Positions 18,104-26,626 are shown, counted from the first letter of the stretch. The stretch is DNA of 64,000 bases from DATAGF01 sp963835685 (GCA_963835685.1 CAWIGI010000013.1:186001-250000), one strand, 5' to 3'. The notes: a model not told the origin generated them from the letters alone. Numbers and translations are program-made.

Positions 18104-18994
18104 ATGAGGACGAGCCTCGAGGGGCAAGCGACGACGGCCGGAGGCGCTCGCGGGAAGCTGCTGGCCGGGATCCCGGTGACCGAACGCCGTCTGGAGCTGG
18201 CCGGCGTCTCCACGTCGGTCCTGGAGGGGGGCGAGGGGCCGTCGGTGCTGTTGCTGCATGGCCCCGGTGGGCACGGCGCGATCTGGCAGCAGGTCATCCC
18301 GGGCCTCGCGGCGGCGCATCACGTCATCGTCCCGGACCTTCCGGGCCACGGCGCGTCGTCCGCGGCGGACGGCCGCATGGACGCCGATCAGGTGACCGCG
18401 TGGCTGGGCGAGCTGATCGAGCGGACCTGCTCGACGCCACCCGTCCTCGCGGGACAGCTCGTGGGCGGTGCGATCGCCGCCCGGTTCGCCGCAGACCATG
18501 GCGACCGGCTCGACCGGCTGGTGCTCGTGGTCCCCTTCGGCCTCGCGCCGTTCCAGCCGACGCCCGCTTTCGGCGCTGCGCTCACGGGCTTCCTCGCCGA
18601 GCCGAGCGAGGCCTCGCACGACGAGCTGTGGGAGCAGTGCGTCGTCGACCTGGAGGCCCTGCGACGCCGGCCGGCCGTCAGGTGGGAGCTGATGAAGGCG
18701 TACAACCTCGACCTGGCCCGCGCCGGCGGGGCCGCCGATGCCCTCCAGGTCCTCATGGAGCTGTTCGGGTTCGAGCCGATCCCGGAGGCGGTGCTGGCGC
18801 GGATCGCCGTTCCCACCACCCTGATCTGGGGTCGGCACGACTCCATCGTCCCGCTCTCGATCGGCGAGGACGCGAGCACCCGATTCGGGTGGCCGCTGCG
18901 GGTGATCGAGAACGCGGGGAACGAGCCCGCGATCGAAGCGCCGGAGGCGTTTCTGGACGCGCTGCTCGACGAGACCCGGAAGGAGGCCACGTGA
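18104..18994 (+). CDS. alpha/beta-hydrolase-fold protein lacking nucleophile and catalytic histidine
   Basis: The 296-residue protein has the alpha/beta-hydrolase outline: VLLLHGPGGHGAIWQQVIPG oxyanion loop, VPDLPGHGAS, the nucleophile elbow, WGRHDSIVP with the acid, and the final loop. The elbow reads AGQLVGGAIA where G-x-S-x-G is expected, so the serine is leucine. The last loop reads AGNEPAIEAPEAF where GH-x-P-x-x-E-x-P is usual, so histidine is Asn. Only the Asp remains. It may bind a ligand rather than hydrolyse one. The stop overlaps the ATG of the FAD oxidase (ATGA), implying coupled expression. Confidence 0.82.
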   Translation: MRTSLEGQATTAGGARGKLLAGIPVTERRLELAGVSTSVLEGGEGPSVLLLHGPGGHGAIWQQVIPGLAAAHHVIVPDLPGHGASSAADGRMDADQVTAWLGELIERTCSTPPVLAGQLVGGAIAARFAADHGDRLDRLVLVVPFGLAPFQPTPAFGAALTGFLAEPSEASHDELWEQCVVDLEALRRRPAVRWELMKAYNLDLARAGGAADALQVLMELFGFEPIPEAVLARIAVPTTLIWGRHDSIVPLSIGEDASTRFGWPLRVIENAGNEPAIEAPEAFLDALLDETRKEAT

Positions 18995-20431
18995 TGACCA
19001 CGAGCGCAATCGAGGTCGCGGCACGCGACGAGAGCCATGCCACGCTGACTCCCGAGCAGCTCGAGCACCTCGCCCTGCGCCTCGACGGCCCGTTGCTGAG
19101 CGAGGGCGAGGAGGGCTGGGAGGAGGCCGTGCTGATCTGGAACGGGATGGCGGCGACGCGGCCGGCCCTGGTCGTCCAGCCGAGCTCAGCGGCAGACGTC
19201 GCAGCCGCCGTCGCGTTCGCGCGTGACCACGGCCTGCTCGTCAGCGTCAAGGGCGGGGGTCACAACATCGCGGGCACCTCGATCGCCGAGCGCGGCCTGA
19301 CGCTCGACATGTCCCGCATGCGCGGGATCGCGGTCGACCCCGAGGCGAGGGTCGCCCACGTCGGGCCGGGGTGCCTGCTCCAGGACGTCAACCGCGCGAC
19401 GCAGGAGCATGGCCTGGCGACCGTCCTCGGCTTCGTCTCCGAGGTGGGCGTCGCCGGCCTCACGCTCGGCGGCGGGCTCGGCTACCTGACGCGGCGATTC
19501 GGCTGGACGGTCGACAACCTGGCAGGAGGTCGAGATCGTCACGGCCGACGGGGCGATCCGCACCGCCAGCCGGGACGAGCACGCCGACCTCTTCTGGGCC
19601 GTCAGGGGCGGCGGCGGGAACTTCGGCGTCGTCACCAGGTTCACCCTCCGCCTGCACGAGGTCGGGCCGACCGTCCACGGCGGCCTGATCGCCTGGCCGT
19701 TCGAGCGCGCGGAGGAGATCCTCCGCGCCTACCGCACGATCACGGCCGAGGCGCCCCGCGAGCTCGCGGTCTGGCACACCTTCCTCCACGCTCCGCCGGC
19801 GCCCTTCGTACCCGCGGAGTGGCACGGCGAGAAGCTCTGCGCGATGGCCGTCTGCTACAGCGGCGACCTCGCCGCCGCCGACGAGGTGCTCGCCCCGATC
19901 CGCGCGCTCGGCGACCCCGCCGTCGACCTCCTCCGGGAGCAGCCGTACACCCAGGTGCAGTCCTACCTCGACGAGACCAATCCCAAGGGCATGCACTACT
20001 ACTGGAAGACCGAGTATCTCCCCGAGCTGAGCGAGGGCTTCCTGGCGGCGCTGCCGGATCTCTTCGCCACGTGCCCCATGCCGGCCGGCGAGCTCGGCGT
20101 CCTCCACCTAGGCGGGGCGCTCAACGAGCGCGACGAGGACGACGGGGCCGTCGGCAACCGGGACGCGCGCTACGTCTTCGGGGTGCTGGGCATGTGGGAG
20201 CCGGACGAGCCGAACGCCGAGGGCTTCCGGCAATGGGTGAGGGACGCGTGGGAGCGGCTGCGGCCGTTCTCCACGGGCCGGACGTACATCAACTTCCAGA
20301 CCGCCGACGAGGGCGAGGAACGCGTGCGGGCGACCTACGGCGCCAACTTCGACCGGCTCGTCGAGGTCAAGACGACCTACGACCCGGACAACCTGTTCCG
20401 GTCCAACCGAAACATCCGCCCTCGCTCGTGA
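18994..20431 (+). CDS. FAD-linked oxidoreductase (BBE type), one-base frameshift
   Basis: ATG 18994 overlaps the preceding stop. The N-terminal FAD domain is clear (VQPSSAADVAAAV, VKGGGHNIAGTSI with the family's histidine, GLTLGGGLGYLTRRFG), then the frame shifts near 19522: after WTVDNL the downstream frame continues QEVEIVTADGAIRTASRDEH. Deleting one G restores about 478 residues, ending in the BBE motif YDPDNLFRSNRNI. Flavin-dependent oxidation of an unknown substrate. A second oddity is DVNRATQEHGL where DVDRATQ is usual, again in a GTCAAC hexamer (19387-19392). Confidence 0.83.
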
Positions 20432-20462
20432 GCGGCTGCAACACGATCCGGGCCGCGATGAC

Positions 20463-21497
20463 TCAGCAGCGCCGGCGAGCATCGCGGCTCCGCGCTCGGG
20501 TGCCGGCAAGCTCGCCGAAGGCCAGCCCGATCACGATGCCGAGCATGCTGTCGGCCACGCGGTCGAGGGCCACCGTGTCTCCCTCGAAGTCGACGGCGCT
20601 GATCATCAGCAGCACGGTGGGGGTGAGCAGCACGACGAGCCAGAAGTAGCCGCGCTGATCGAGCGCGTAGAGCAGGAACGCGGTGGCCGCGGCGCAGGCC
20701 AGGAGCGGCCAGCGGTGATCCGTCGCGAGGACGATGCCCACGATCAGGGCTGCCGCGAGAAGCGTGCCCGCCACCCGCTGGAGGCTGCGCATCAGCGTGC
20801 CGTGCTCGGTCGGCTGGAGGATCGCGAGGGTCGTCAGCGGCACCCAGTAGCCGTGCGGCAGATCGACCAGGCGGTAGAGCAGGCTGCCCGCCCCGACCGC
20901 GACCGCCAGGCGCAGGGCATGCGCCTGCAGGGCGTCGTCGTGCAGCAGCGCCGAACGCACCGCCCGCAGCGCGCCGGAGCCGACCGGAATCGACCCCTCC
21001 GGTCCGCGGCGAGCGAGGACCATCAGCGCCAGGCCCGGGACCGCACCGAGCGCGAACCAGGCCAGCCGCTCGCCGAGCGGGGCGGTGGCGGGGAGGCCGG
21101 CGAAGATCACGAAGACCGCGGAGACCGCGAAGCCCAGCAGCGCGCCGGTCGGTCCGGCCGCCCGGAAGAAGGCCCAGGCCGCGACCCAGGCGAGGGAGAG
21201 CAGGACCAGGCGCGCGTCGCCCTTGCTCGCGGCCGCGGCGAGGGCGAGCGCGCCAGCTCCTCCGAGCGCGGCGAGCGAGCCCCACCACAGCCGCGCCCTC
21301 GGACCGGCACGGGGCACGCACAGCGCGGTGTTCAGCCCGCCGATCGCGGCCGTGAACCCTGCCGCGGGCTCGTCGACCGCCAGCCCGATCGCGAGCGGCC
21401 CGATCGCGGCCAGGGCGCCCGCCAGGCCGGAGCGCCAGTTGACGCCTCGCTCCTCGGTGCGAAAGGCCTCCCGCACCAGGTCCGAAGCGGCGGACAT
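20463..21497 (-). CDS. FUSC-family membrane protein
   Basis: A 344-residue polytopic protein with about ten hydrophobic segments in two halves separated by a short hydrophilic linker (ARRGPEGSIPVGSGALRAV). The second half carries LPHGYWVPLTTLAILQP, the FUSC/aromatic-acid-exporter hallmark, followed by a helix with QRVAGTLLAAALIVG. Family members export aromatic acids or stabilise the envelope. Substrate unknown. It is convergent with the FAD oxidase gene and divergent from the DUF4234 gene. Confidence 0.85.
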   Translation of the reverse strand: MSAASDLVREAFRTEERGVNWRSGLAGALAAIGPLAIGLAVDEPAAGFTAAIGGLNTALCVPRAGPRARLWWGSLAALGGAGALALAAAASKGDARLVLLSLAWVAAWAFFRAAGPTGALLGFAVSAVFVIFAGLPATAPLGERLAWFALGAVPGLALMVLARRGPEGSIPVGSGALRAVRSALLHDDALQAHALRLAVAVGAGSLLYRLVDLPHGYWVPLTTLAILQPTEHGTLMRSLQRVAGTLLAAALIVGIVLATDHRWPLLACAAATAFLLYALDQRGYFWLVVLLTPTVLLMISAVDFEGDTVALDRVADSMLGIVIGLAFGELAGTRARSRDARRRC

Positions 21498-21559
21498 CGA
21501 GCGCCATCCTGACGCATTGAGTAGCCTGACCCCGCTTTCACCCCTGCCCCGGAGGCGTC

Positions 21560-22036
21560 ATGGCCGAGGAAGTGCTCATCGCGGGCGGCCCGAATCGGGC
21601 CAAGATCCGCAGTCCTTGGGTGGTCCTCGGGCTCCTCCTGGTCACGCTCGGGATCTACTCGGTCTTCTGGTGGTACTACGTCAACCGGGAGATGCGCGAC
21701 TACGGGCATGCGACCGGCAACGACCTCGGGCAGAACCCGACGAACTCAGCCCTCGCCTGGTTCCCGGGGGCCCTCATCATCGTTCCCCACATCGTCACCG
21801 CTTGGAGGGGCACCCTGCGGGCCCAGTCGGCCCAGCGCGTCGCTGGCGTCGCGTTGCTGAGCGGGTGGATCGCGCTGATCCTCTACATCCTCCTCAGCAT
21901 CGCCTTCCCGTCCTACATCCAGAGCGAGCTGAACAAGGTGTGGGAGAAGGTGGGCACTCCGCTGCCCGGCGAGTCGGGTCCGCCCGAGCCCGAGGAGACG
22001 ATCTCGCCGCCGCAGGATCCGCCGCCGCCGTCCTGA
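21560..22036 (+). CDS. DUF4234-type membrane protein
   Basis: The 158-residue protein has the DUF4234 opening: IRSPWVVLGLLLVTLGIYSVFWWYY, followed by a short loop with NREMRDYG, a second hydrophobic segment and a third (VALLSGWIALILYILL). The tail is proline-rich. Function of the family is unknown. ATG 21560 follows CCCGGAGGCGTC, an acceptable ribosome-binding site. A TAGCCT box (21522-21527) upstream is a candidate -10. Confidence 0.8.
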   Translation: MAEEVLIAGGPNRAKIRSPWVVLGLLLVTLGIYSVFWWYYVNREMRDYGHATGNDLGQNPTNSALAWFPGALIIVPHIVTAWRGTLRAQSAQRVAGVALLSGWIALILYILLSIAFPSYIQSELNKVWEKVGTPLPGESGPPEPEETISPPQDPPPPS

Positions 22037-22100
22037 GCGACAGCCGCGCGCCCTGGGGCGACCCCCGGCCCTCGGCGGGCTCGCTGGCTGAGCCGCAACG

Positions 22101-22129
22101 ACGGAACCCCGCCCGGGGCGGGGTTCCGT
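22101..22129 (-). terminator. 13-bp perfect hairpin downstream of the partial tRNA
   Basis: ACGGAACCCCGCC / GGCGGGGTTCCGT with a 3-base loop. On the minus strand it lies 11 bases after the 3' end of the truncated tRNA copy, the same arrangement as the hairpin after the intact tRNA-Lys. Confidence 0.6.
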
Positions 22130-22140
22130 GGGTTCTGGAA

Positions 22141-22177
22141 TGGGCCGTGAAGGATTCGAACCTTCACCTTGGGATTA
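22141..22177 (-). pseudogene. 3' half of a tRNA-Lys-like gene
   Basis: Thirty-seven bases repeat the 3' part of the tRNA-Lys at 24355-24427 (acceptor strand, T arm, variable loop, anticodon 3' strand) with a few differences. The T stem is re-paired (GAAGG/CCTTC instead of GTAGG/CCTGC), so the arm could still fold. The 5' half is absent. It could be one end of an integrated element or the remnant of a second tRNA gene. Confidence 0.75.
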
Positions 22178-22579
22178 GGGAGAGGTGCGCAGGGCTGGCC
22201 GAGGCGTGCCAGGGCGGGCCACGATGCCCATGCCCGCGCGGGTCTCCCGCAGCAGTGTCCCGACCTGTCACAGCCTGTCCAGGCGCCGAGCTGCCTACAC
22301 GGCTGCCTACGCGCAGGCCCTCGGGCCTATGCGCGCCCCGACTGCGCATGAGATCGCGGCCCTTTACCTCATGCCAGGAGCGCGCGGGCCCCGTCCCAAG
22401 CAGCACGCCGGGGACCGGGCCCGCGCCTCCCCGCCTCAGGGAGGTGGGGGCGGGCCCGGGCGAGCCCGCCGGGCGAGCCCGCCAGGATCCGATGCATCGG
22501 CGCACGGGCGGCAGGGTCGATAGCGCGTAGGAAGCGTCGAGCGTAGTTTCGACGGCCGCGCCGCCAAAGGAGGCCTCGA
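22178..22579. other. intergenic stretch without a convincing gene
   Basis: Several open frames cross this 400-base stretch, but none has a family signature or normal composition. It is rich in short inverted repeats (for example GGGCCCG/CGGGCCC around 22425-22460). A degraded integrase would be expected next to a tRNA attachment site, but I cannot recognise one here. Confidence 0.5.
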
Positions 22580-23199
22580 ATGCTCGGCAAGCTACTCACC
22601 CACCTGACCTACGCCAACGTCGTTTCGACTCTGTGCCTGTTGCTGGTGCTCGGTGGTGGCGTGGCGTGGGCCGCGTCGCTGCCACGGAACAGCGTGGGCG
22701 ACGATCAGATCAAGGCGAAGGCCGTCGGGGCGTCGGAGATCAGGAGCAACGCCGTGGGCGCGGCGGAGATCAAGAGGAACGCCGTGGGAGCCTCCGAGGT
22801 CCGGGATGGCACGCTGACGGCCCGGGAGTTCTCCCCCGGCCTCCGGCTCCAGGGGCCACCGGGTCAACGGGGAGACCAGGGTGTGCCCGGGCAGCCCGGC
22901 GCGCCTGCCACCAGGCTGTTCGCCTACGTGAAACCATCGCGTTTCAGAGTGGCGTGGACAGCATCAGCCACCCGGTTTTGGGGTCCTACGTCCTGACGTT
23001 CAACCGGTCGCTTGCGAGCTGTGCCGTCCTGACGACTTCAGGCCTGGGATTCCCCACCTCTGCAGGCAACGTGACCCAGGGCACCGCCGGGACAAGTCCG
23101 ACCATCCTCGCTGCCAACCCGCGCGAGGTGGGGGTTTCGACCTTCGACGCAGCCAACAACGAAGCCGATCGCGGGTTCTTCATCGCCGCGTTCTGCTGA
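22580..23199 (+). CDS. exported protein with collagen-like GXY stretch, frameshifted
   Basis: ATG 22580 follows AAAGGAGGCC, a strong ribosome-binding site. It has one N-terminal membrane or signal segment (VVSTLCLLLVLGGGVAWA), then repeats NSVGDDQIKAK / NAVGAAEIKRN / NAVGASEVRDG, a short GPPGQRGDQGVPGQPG collagen-like part, and, after a one-base loss near 22930, a C-terminal beta domain (SGVDSISHPVLGSYVLTFNR...GFFIAAFC). The layout matches a widespread but uncharacterised secreted family in Solirubrobacterales, recalled from memory. GC content of the 3' half is clearly lower than the genome. Confidence 0.7.
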
Positions 23200-23456
23200 C
23201 GGGCCGAGGCGCGGACCACCTCGATTTCGATTGGGCTGGGGCGCGGGAAGGCCGCCTAGTGCGCCTGGAAAAGTCGCCGGGCGCGCGGCCCTGGCTCTCG
23301 TTCAGCTCGGGCCGCTCCGACCCCGGGGCGGCCCGAGGATGTCTTGGGAGCACAAGGCCGCCGCCTAAGGCCGGGCGGGGTTCAGTCGCGGTGGGCCGTG
23401 GGGTTCGTGTTCGCGCGCGCAGATGCGCGCTGCCCCCGCGTGAGCGAGGGGTCCAA
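23200..23456. other. intergenic, no gene seen
   Basis: Nothing coding is supported. It ends with the first copy of a two-hairpin motif (23411-23453). Confidence 0.5.
23411..23453. repeat. two-hairpin repeat, copy 1
   Basis: GCGCGC-AGAT-GCGCGC hairpin (23415-23430) followed by a second imperfect hairpin (CCCCCGC GTGA GCGAGGGG) and TCC. A second copy with the same first hairpin lies at 23849-23888, on the other side of the 124-residue exported protein gene. Confidence 0.5.
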
Positions 23457-23831
23457 CTACCTAGCGAAGATGCGGACCGTCAGACGGCCACCTCCGCCAG
23501 TCCATATCTGCCCGGAGACGCTCACCGCGCACTTGTTGGGGCGCTTCGTCGGAAGCGGCAGCGTGACCTTGAACGGCGAATACTGGGTGGTCCCGCCCAT
23601 CCGCTTGGTGCCATCGCAGACCAACGACCAGTTGAGTCTCGCCCACTTGCGCGGAGAGGAGGTCGCCTGCACGAAGATCAACTGCGGGTGCTTCGCAGTA
23701 CCGCTGGCATTCACGACGGTGAACTCGCCGGTAATGCTTGACGAGTCGATCATCTTGGCCGAAGCCGCGCTCGCGCCAGCGCCGAGCGCAAGGACGCCTA
23801 GCCCGACGGCAATGTAACGCTTGAAGCCCAT
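23457..23831 (-). CDS. small secreted protein
   Basis: The 124-residue protein has a clear signal peptide (MGFKRYIAVGLGVLALGAG, cleavage after ASAASA) and a beta-rich domain with two cysteines (WSLVCDGTKR and PNKCAVSVSG) that could pair. ATG 23831 follows AGGGA. GC content is near 58%, well below the window average, which suggests transfer. It is flanked by two copies of a two-hairpin motif. Family not recognised. Confidence 0.7.
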   Translation of the reverse strand: MGFKRYIAVGLGVLALGAGASAASAKMIDSSSITGEFTVVNASGTAKHPQLIFVQATSSPRKWARLNWSLVCDGTKRMGGTTQYSPFKVTLPLPTKRPNKCAVSVSGQIWTGGGGRLTVRIFAR

Positions 23832-23848
23832 TTTTTCCCTTGGTCCGT

Positions 23849-23888
23849 GTGCGCGCGCAGATGCGCGCCCCGCCCGAAGGCGGGTCCA
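23849..23888. repeat. two-hairpin repeat, copy 2
   Basis: GCGCGC-AGAT-GCGCGC hairpin (23853-23868) followed by CCCGCC-CGAA-GGCGGG and TCC. Second-hairpin stems differ from copy 1 while the first hairpin and the trailing TCC are kept. Confidence 0.5.
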
Positions 23889-24323
23889 GGGAGTCGAACC
23901 GCCTCTGGCGACCTCAGCCCCGCGAAAGCCTGCTTCGTGCCAACAACATCGTGCCGGGACGCGGCCAACTCTGAGATGACCGAAGGTCCAGGGATCGAGC
24001 AGGGGACTGGGGGGTTGTTGGGACACTTGCCCCGACCGCCAGAGGGGGAGACCTTGGGCCGGAGGGGCAGGGGCGACGCTCCGCGCCAGACCGCCGAGGG
24101 CGGCTGCCCTCGGCGGATTGGCGCGCCCGTTCGCCGGCCAGCCCCTCCAAGGCTGCGGCTGGTCCTGAGCGCCGACCACCTGGGCCTGCACGGGTGGCCA
24201 CCTGGGCCAGGGCCGGCGCCGCCTGGGCGCTCGCAGGCCGAGCCTCACCGCTCGCGAGCGGAGGGCGGAAGGAGCGGTGACCCCCCCGAACACCCCCTCC
24301 GCGCGCCTGGGCCCTGAACGACG
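23889..24323. other. intergenic stretch with a long inverted repeat
   Basis: No gene is supported. The notable element is CCGCCGAGGGC-GGCT-GCCCTCGGCGG (24091-24116), extended outward by GCGCCA/TGGCGC arms. It could be a terminator or a recombination or protein-binding site inside the tRNA-bounded interval. Confidence 0.5.
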
Positions 24324-24348
24324 AGAACCCGCTCGCTGAGCGGGTTCT
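24324..24348 (-). terminator. hairpin downstream of tRNA-Lys
   Basis: AGAACCCGCT / AGCGGGTTCT with a 5-base loop, 6 bases beyond the tRNA 3' end on the minus strand. Probable transcription terminator of the tRNA gene. Confidence 0.65.
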
Positions 24349-24354
24349 GCGGGA

Positions 24355-24427
24355 TGGGCCGTGCAGGATTCGAACCTACGACCTTGGGATTAAGAGTCCC
24401 CTGCTCTACCAACTAAGCTAACGGCCC
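24355..24427 (-). tRNA. tRNA-Lys (anticodon CTT)
   Basis: The minus strand folds as a complete 73-base tRNA: acceptor GGGCCGT paired with ACGGCCC plus discriminator A, D arm with AGTTGGTAG, anticodon loop CTCTTAA with anticodon CTT, and T arm GTAGG-TTCGAAT-CCTGC. CCA is not encoded. The gene is intact and has its own downstream hairpin. Confidence 0.95.
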
Positions 24428-24474
24428 GCGGTGAGGCTAGCAAAGCTCTCCTCGAGGCCGACCTGAACCTTCGG

Positions 24475-25041
24475 CTAGCCGCCTGCGGTGGTCGCGCCGG
24501 CGCCCGCGCCGGAGAGCTCGTTCAGGCGCTCCCGCACCGCCTGCGCGTTGGGGTCGTCCGGCCGGAGGCGCAGGAAGGTCTCGTAGGAGAGGCGCGCCAG
24601 CGGGATGCGGTTCGCCTGCTCCGCCCGCTGGCCCAGCTCGAGGAACGCGTCGGCGTCCCGGGGGTTCTGCGCCGTGTACTCCTGGAGCGAGGCGACGGCG
24701 CCGGCGGCGTCCCCCGAGTCCAGCTTCAGGGAGACGAGCACCTGCACGCGTCCGAGGTCGTCGGGTTCCAGCGCCACCGCCCGCTCGGCGGCCTCGATCG
24801 CCTGGGGGTACTCCTGCTTGGCGGCGTGGGCGGACGCCAGCTCCTCGTACGCGTCGGGGTTGCGCGGCTCGGCCGCGACGCGGGCGCGAGCGTCCTCGAG
24901 GATCTGGTCCTCCGCGGACTGGCCGCCGCCGCCGAAGAGGATGAGGCCGAGGACCACGAAGATCACCCCCGCGAAGGCGATGGAGGTGAGGATGGCGACG
25001 ACCTGGACCGCGCGGCGGGTGCGCTTCTGGTCAAGGAGCAC
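24475..25041 (-). CDS. membrane-anchored TPR protein
   Basis: The 188-residue protein begins with a short basic n-region and one membrane helix (VVAILTSIAFAGVIFVVLGLILF), then three to four TPR-like helical pairs (NPDAYEELASAHAAKQEYPQA, AVALEPDDLGRVQVLVSLKLD, NPRDADAFLELGQRAEQANR). GTG 25041 is chosen because it places the helix near the N-terminus. The downstream amidohydrolase stop is 11 bases away, so it probably follows that gene in one transcript. TPR proteins of this form scaffold envelope complexes. Partner unknown. Confidence 0.75.
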   Translation of the reverse strand: MLLDQKRTRRAVQVVAILTSIAFAGVIFVVLGLILFGGGGQSAEDQILEDARARVAAEPRNPDAYEELASAHAAKQEYPQAIEAAERAVALEPDDLGRVQVLVSLKLDSGDAAGAVASLQEYTAQNPRDADAFLELGQRAEQANRIPLARLSYETFLRLRPDDPNAQAVRERLNELSGAGAGATTAGG

Positions 25042-25052
25042 GGGTTTTGACG

Positions 25053-26339
25053 CTACCAGAGCCGCTCGCGGGCCTCGGCGGCCTGGGTATCGGTGGCCTC
25101 GGCGTCGGTGGCGCGGGGACGGCCGCCGCTCACGACGACCTCCCCCGAGGCGACCACCAGCTCGACTCGCGCTCCCGCGTCGAGGGCGGCCCGGTGGGGC
25201 TCGCCCACGGGTCCGGCGGGGCGCAGCCCCACCAGGTCGGCGCGCCATCCCGGCGCGAGGCCGCCGACCTCGCCGGCGAGGCCGAGGGCCTCGGCGCCCC
25301 CGATCGTCGCCAGCCCGAGCAGGGCCGCGGGGGCGAGCTCGTCGTCGTCGTGCACGCGGGCGCAGGCGCGGGCCTCGGCGCGCACGTCGTAGTCGCCGCC
25401 GCTCGCCGGGCTGTCGGTGCCCAGGCCGAGCGCCACCCCGGCGCCCCGAAGCGCTGCCAGCGGCGCCGGCCCCGTCTGAAGGTGCGCGTTCGAGCGCGGG
25501 CAGTGGGCGACGCTCACGCCCGCCGCACGCAGGGTCGCCGGGTCGCCGGCGGCGAGGCGGACGCAGTGCGCGGCGACCAGGCCCGCGCGCAGTCCCCCGC
25601 CCCGGGCGACCCGGCCGACCGTCGTCTCCCCGTCCGGGCCGTCCCAGCGGCCGGGCGTGAAGCCCGCCTGGGCGAAGGCCTCGGCGATGGGCCCCTCGCC
25701 GCGGGCGACGGCCCGCTCCTCGTCCTCGGATTCTGCGAGGTGGGTCGCCCACGGCCGCTCGGCGAGGGAGGGCTCGGCGAGGAGCGCCCGCCACAGCCCG
25801 GGGCCCACGGAGTACGGCGCGTGAGGCGACACCCCGACGCGGACCCCTGGGTCGTCGGCGTCGAGTGCCGCGACCCGCTCGGCCACCCTCCCCGCCGCGC
25901 GGCGGGCGTCCTCGCCGGCCGGCGTGCCGAACGCCTCCAGGTGAACCGACCCCTGGAGGCCGAGCTCGGCCATCGCCGCGGCGCCGGCGCCGGTGGGGCC
26001 GGAGTCGGCCAGCGTCGTCGTCCCGGCGCGCAGGGCGCGCAGCGCCCCGTGGCGGGCCGCGATCCGGTGGTCCTCCCGCGTCATCCGGGCGCGAAGCGGG
26101 AGCAGGCGCGCCAGCCAGGCCCCGAACCCCGAGGGCGGCAGCACGCCGTCGAGCAGGCTCCACTCGAGGTGGCAGTGGGCGTCCACGAGCCCCGGCACGA
26201 GGATCGCGTCGCCGAGGTCCTCCGTCGGCGCCGTGCGGAAGCGCGCGGCCAGGGCCGCCGCCGGCCCGACGTCCACGATCCGGTCCCCGGAGCACGCCAC
26301 CGCGCCCTCCGGCACGGGGGGGCCCACGACCGGCATCAC
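25053..26339 (-). CDS. amidohydrolase-family deaminase, possibly aminodeoxyfutalosine deaminase
   Basis: The 428-residue protein is a metal-dependent amidohydrolase: VPGLVDAHCHLEW (HxH near residue 55), GVSPHAPYSV, a HLAESEDEE strand, VAAHCVRL histidine and LGLGTDSPASGG metal-binding Asp. The combination HCHLEWS...SPHAPY...THLAES...TDS is that of the SsnA/MqnX/TrzA deaminase group. Because mqnA and mqnC lie 5 kb away and futalosine pathways often use an aminodeoxyfutalosine deaminase (MqnX), this is a reasonable guess, but guanine or other deaminase activity is not excluded. Confidence 0.8.
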   Translation of the reverse strand: MMPVVGPPVPEGAVACSGDRIVDVGPAAALAARFRTAPTEDLGDAILVPGLVDAHCHLEWSLLDGVLPPSGFGAWLARLLPLRARMTREDHRIAARHGALRALRAGTTTLADSGPTGAGAAAMAELGLQGSVHLEAFGTPAGEDARRAAGRVAERVAALDADDPGVRVGVSPHAPYSVGPGLWRALLAEPSLAERPWATHLAESEDEERAVARGEGPIAEAFAQAGFTPGRWDGPDGETTVGRVARGGGLRAGLVAAHCVRLAAGDPATLRAAGVSVAHCPRSNAHLQTGPAPLAALRGAGVALGLGTDSPASGGDYDVRAEARACARVHDDDELAPAALLGLATIGGAEALGLAGEVGGLAPGWRADLVGLRPAGPVGEPHRAALDAGARVELVVASGEVVVSGGRPRATDAEATDTQAAEARERLW

Positions 26340-26373
26340 CCAGGCGGCCCGCCAGATGCGGGCGGCCGCAGGA

Positions 26374-26577
26374 TCAGCCGCTCTTGCCGTCCTCCTGCTT
26401 GGGCCCGCTGATCGCCTCGCCGTCCGCGGCGTCCTTCTCGCCCGTGATCCCGGACTTGAACTCCCGGGCGCTGGATCCCAGGCTGCGCCCGATCTCGGGC
26501 AGGCGCTTGGCGCCGAAGATCACCAGCAGGATGAGCAGGACGATGACCAGCTCGAGCGGCCCGATGCCGAACGGCAC
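26374..26577 (-). CDS. tatA: Sec-independent translocase subunit TatA
   Basis: The 67-residue protein starts with the TatA helix (GIGPLELVIVLLILLVIFG), has the FGAKRLPEIGRSLG hinge and amphipathic helix, and a charged tail. TatA forms the protein-conducting part of the twin-arginine translocase for folded proteins such as Rieske subunits. GTG 26577 is chosen because GGAGG lies 5 bases upstream. A longer frame exists but has no supporting homology. Confidence 0.93.
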   Translation of the reverse strand: MPFGIGPLELVIVLLILLVIFGAKRLPEIGRSLGSSAREFKSGITGEKDAADGEAISGPKQEDGKSG

Positions 26578-26626
26578 GACGGCCTCCTTCAGGGTTGTGA
26601 CGGGGAGTCCCCGTCGGGCCTGAGGG

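Noticed and set aside
22141..22177. Complete second tRNA gene
   Set aside because: Only the 3' half is present. No D arm or 5' acceptor strand can be found upstream on the minus strand.
23841..23900. Third tRNA remnant at GGGAGTCGAACCG
   Set aside because: Only a short T-loop-like string matches. No paired T stem or acceptor can be drawn.
24091..24116. Intrinsic terminator
   Set aside because: The stem is strong but there is no T-tract and no gene ends beside it, so it is listed only as an inverted repeat.
23457..24293. Longer 278-residue form of the small secreted protein
   Set aside because: The internal ATG at 23831 has a ribosome-binding site and a signal peptide directly after it. The upstream part is low-complexity intergenic DNA with hairpins.
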